From the NCBI GenBank assembly GCA_035302405.1, contig DATGSR010000094.1:1-21547 (forward strand): 21,547 nt of DNA. Reading direction: 5' to 3'. The position numbers and the translations under genes are program-made. Positions within the stretch are counted from its first letter, which is position 1, and every line of letters starts with the position of its first letter. This document shows positions 21,050 through 21,547 of the stretch, in pieces. Source of the DNA: CALKWS01 sp035302405 (GTDB taxonomy: Bacteria > Actinomycetota > Actinomycetes > Actinomycetales > Beutenbergiaceae). The notes beneath the pieces were generated by a model. It did not search any database. It was not told the DNA's origin and saw nothing but the letters and a program-made list of their open reading frames with translations.

Positions 21050-21547
21050 ATGGGCGCTGCTGACAGTGCACAGTCCACCGGCCGGTCCACGAAATTTCGA
21101 GCGATTCTCGCCGGCGGGCTGGTGCTCGGCGTGGGCGCGGCGATCACGCTCGCGGCCTGGACGGATGAAGAGTTCGCTTCCGGGAATTTCGGCGCCGGAA
21201 CCTTCGTTTTCGAGGGGTCCATCAACGGCACCGACTTCACCAGCAATCCCGACACACCAGGACAGGAGATCTCCTTCGAGGTGGGCGCCCAGGAACTCAG
21301 CCCGGGCGATGCCGTCAGCGGTGCCTACAGCGTGCAAGTGACCGAGGGTGACTACGACGCCACGGTGATTCTCAACGACGGCACGTCCGAGCCCGCGACT
21401 GGCCTGACCTACAGCGTGGTGGAGACCGAGACCCATGGCTGCGACAGCGCAACCGTCGGCGACCCGCTGATCACTGATGCGGCCCTCGGATCCGGTGCGG
21501 CGGACCTCGAGTTGGGTGAGTTCCAGGTCGGCGACGCACGGAGTTTC
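21050..21547 (+). CDS. SipW-dependent-type signal peptide protein (TasA/CalY-like), 3' end beyond the window
   Basis: ATG 21050 opens a frame of 166 codons that runs off the window. After a hydrophilic N-terminus (STGRSTKFRAI), the segment LAGGLVLGVGAAITLAAWTDEE (about 19-40) and the following FASGNFGAG match the signal-peptide class processed by the archaeal/ER-type signal peptidase SipW, seen in Bacillus biofilm fibre proteins TasA and YqxM. Downstream is a beta-rich, Asp/Gly/Thr-rich exported domain (FEVGAQELSPGDAVSGAYSV) as in TasA/CalY-type proteins. A single Cys occurs near residue 127 (HGCDSATVG), where this group often has one. Function beyond secretion is unknown; related genes often sit next to a sipW-type peptidase gene, which could lie to the right. 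Confidence 0.85.
   Translation, partial: MGAADSAQSTGRSTKFRAILAGGLVLGVGAAITLAAWTDEEFASGNFGAGTFVFEGSINGTDFTSNPDTPGQEISFEVGAQELSPGDAVSGAYSVQVTEGDYDATVILNDGTSEPATGLTYSVVETETHGCDSATVGDPLITDAALGSGAADLELGEFQVGDARSF

Overview
The window is high-GC bacterial DNA with dense coding, frequent GTG starts, promoters that often lack a clear -35 box, and several probable leaderless transcripts. The proteins (LeuRS with a KMGKS loop, a DUF3097 protein, an hrcA-dnaJ pair under a CIRCE element, a DnaJ2-type chaperone) point to an actinomycete (Actinomycetota), plausibly order Micrococcales. The order is inferred from protein style only. No rRNA, tRNA, CRISPR array, prophage or insertion sequence was seen.

Layout, left to right. 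(1) 1-1067: the 5' part of a ketopantoate-reductase-like gene (minus strand) diverges from a MarR-family regulator (plus). They share a 298-bp intergenic region holding a perfect 52-bp tandem duplication and a probable MarR operator. (2) 1132-4196: leuS, preceded by a compact leader with a -10 box, an 11-residue leader peptide containing adjacent Leu codons, competing hairpins and a terminator-like hairpin. This is a candidate leucine-responsive attenuator. (3) 4278-5063: a VOC-like protein of unknown role (minus). (4) 5323-7963: comEA-comEC, the DNA-uptake pair; ComEC is the short form without a C-terminal metallo-beta-lactamase domain. (5) 7985-9007: holA, DNA polymerase III delta (minus). 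(6) 9075-9458: a DUF952 protein. (7) 9616-9876: rpsT, ribosomal protein S20 (minus). (8) 10102-11552: a PepSY-like lipoprotein and an uncharacterised membrane protein (both minus). (9) 11618-12145: a GNAT acetyltransferase (minus). (10) 12321-15431: lepA-hemW, tightly linked. (11) 15552-16820: a CynX/NimT-type MFS transporter (minus) with a strong palindrome upstream and a 5 x 13-bp repeat at its 3' end. (12) 16971-17636: a proline/glycine-rich membrane protein. (13) 17686-18567: a DUF3097 protein (minus) with a possible TOPRIM-like core. (14) 18619-20888: CIRCE-hrcA-dnaJ. (15) 21050-end: the start of a secreted protein with a SipW-type (TasA/CalY-like) signal peptide.

Most of the window is the conserved actinobacterial block running from leuS through comEA/comEC, holA, rpsT, lepA, hemW and hrcA-dnaJ. 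It covers translation (leuS, rpsT, lepA), replication and DNA uptake (holA, comEA, comEC), haem delivery (hemW) and heat shock (hrcA, dnaJ). The variable parts are the inserted hypothetical genes and the right edge, where the SipW-type gene lies in the place where rsmE usually follows dnaJ. The most interesting non-coding signal is the leuS leader. I did not find an obvious new defence system or mobile element.
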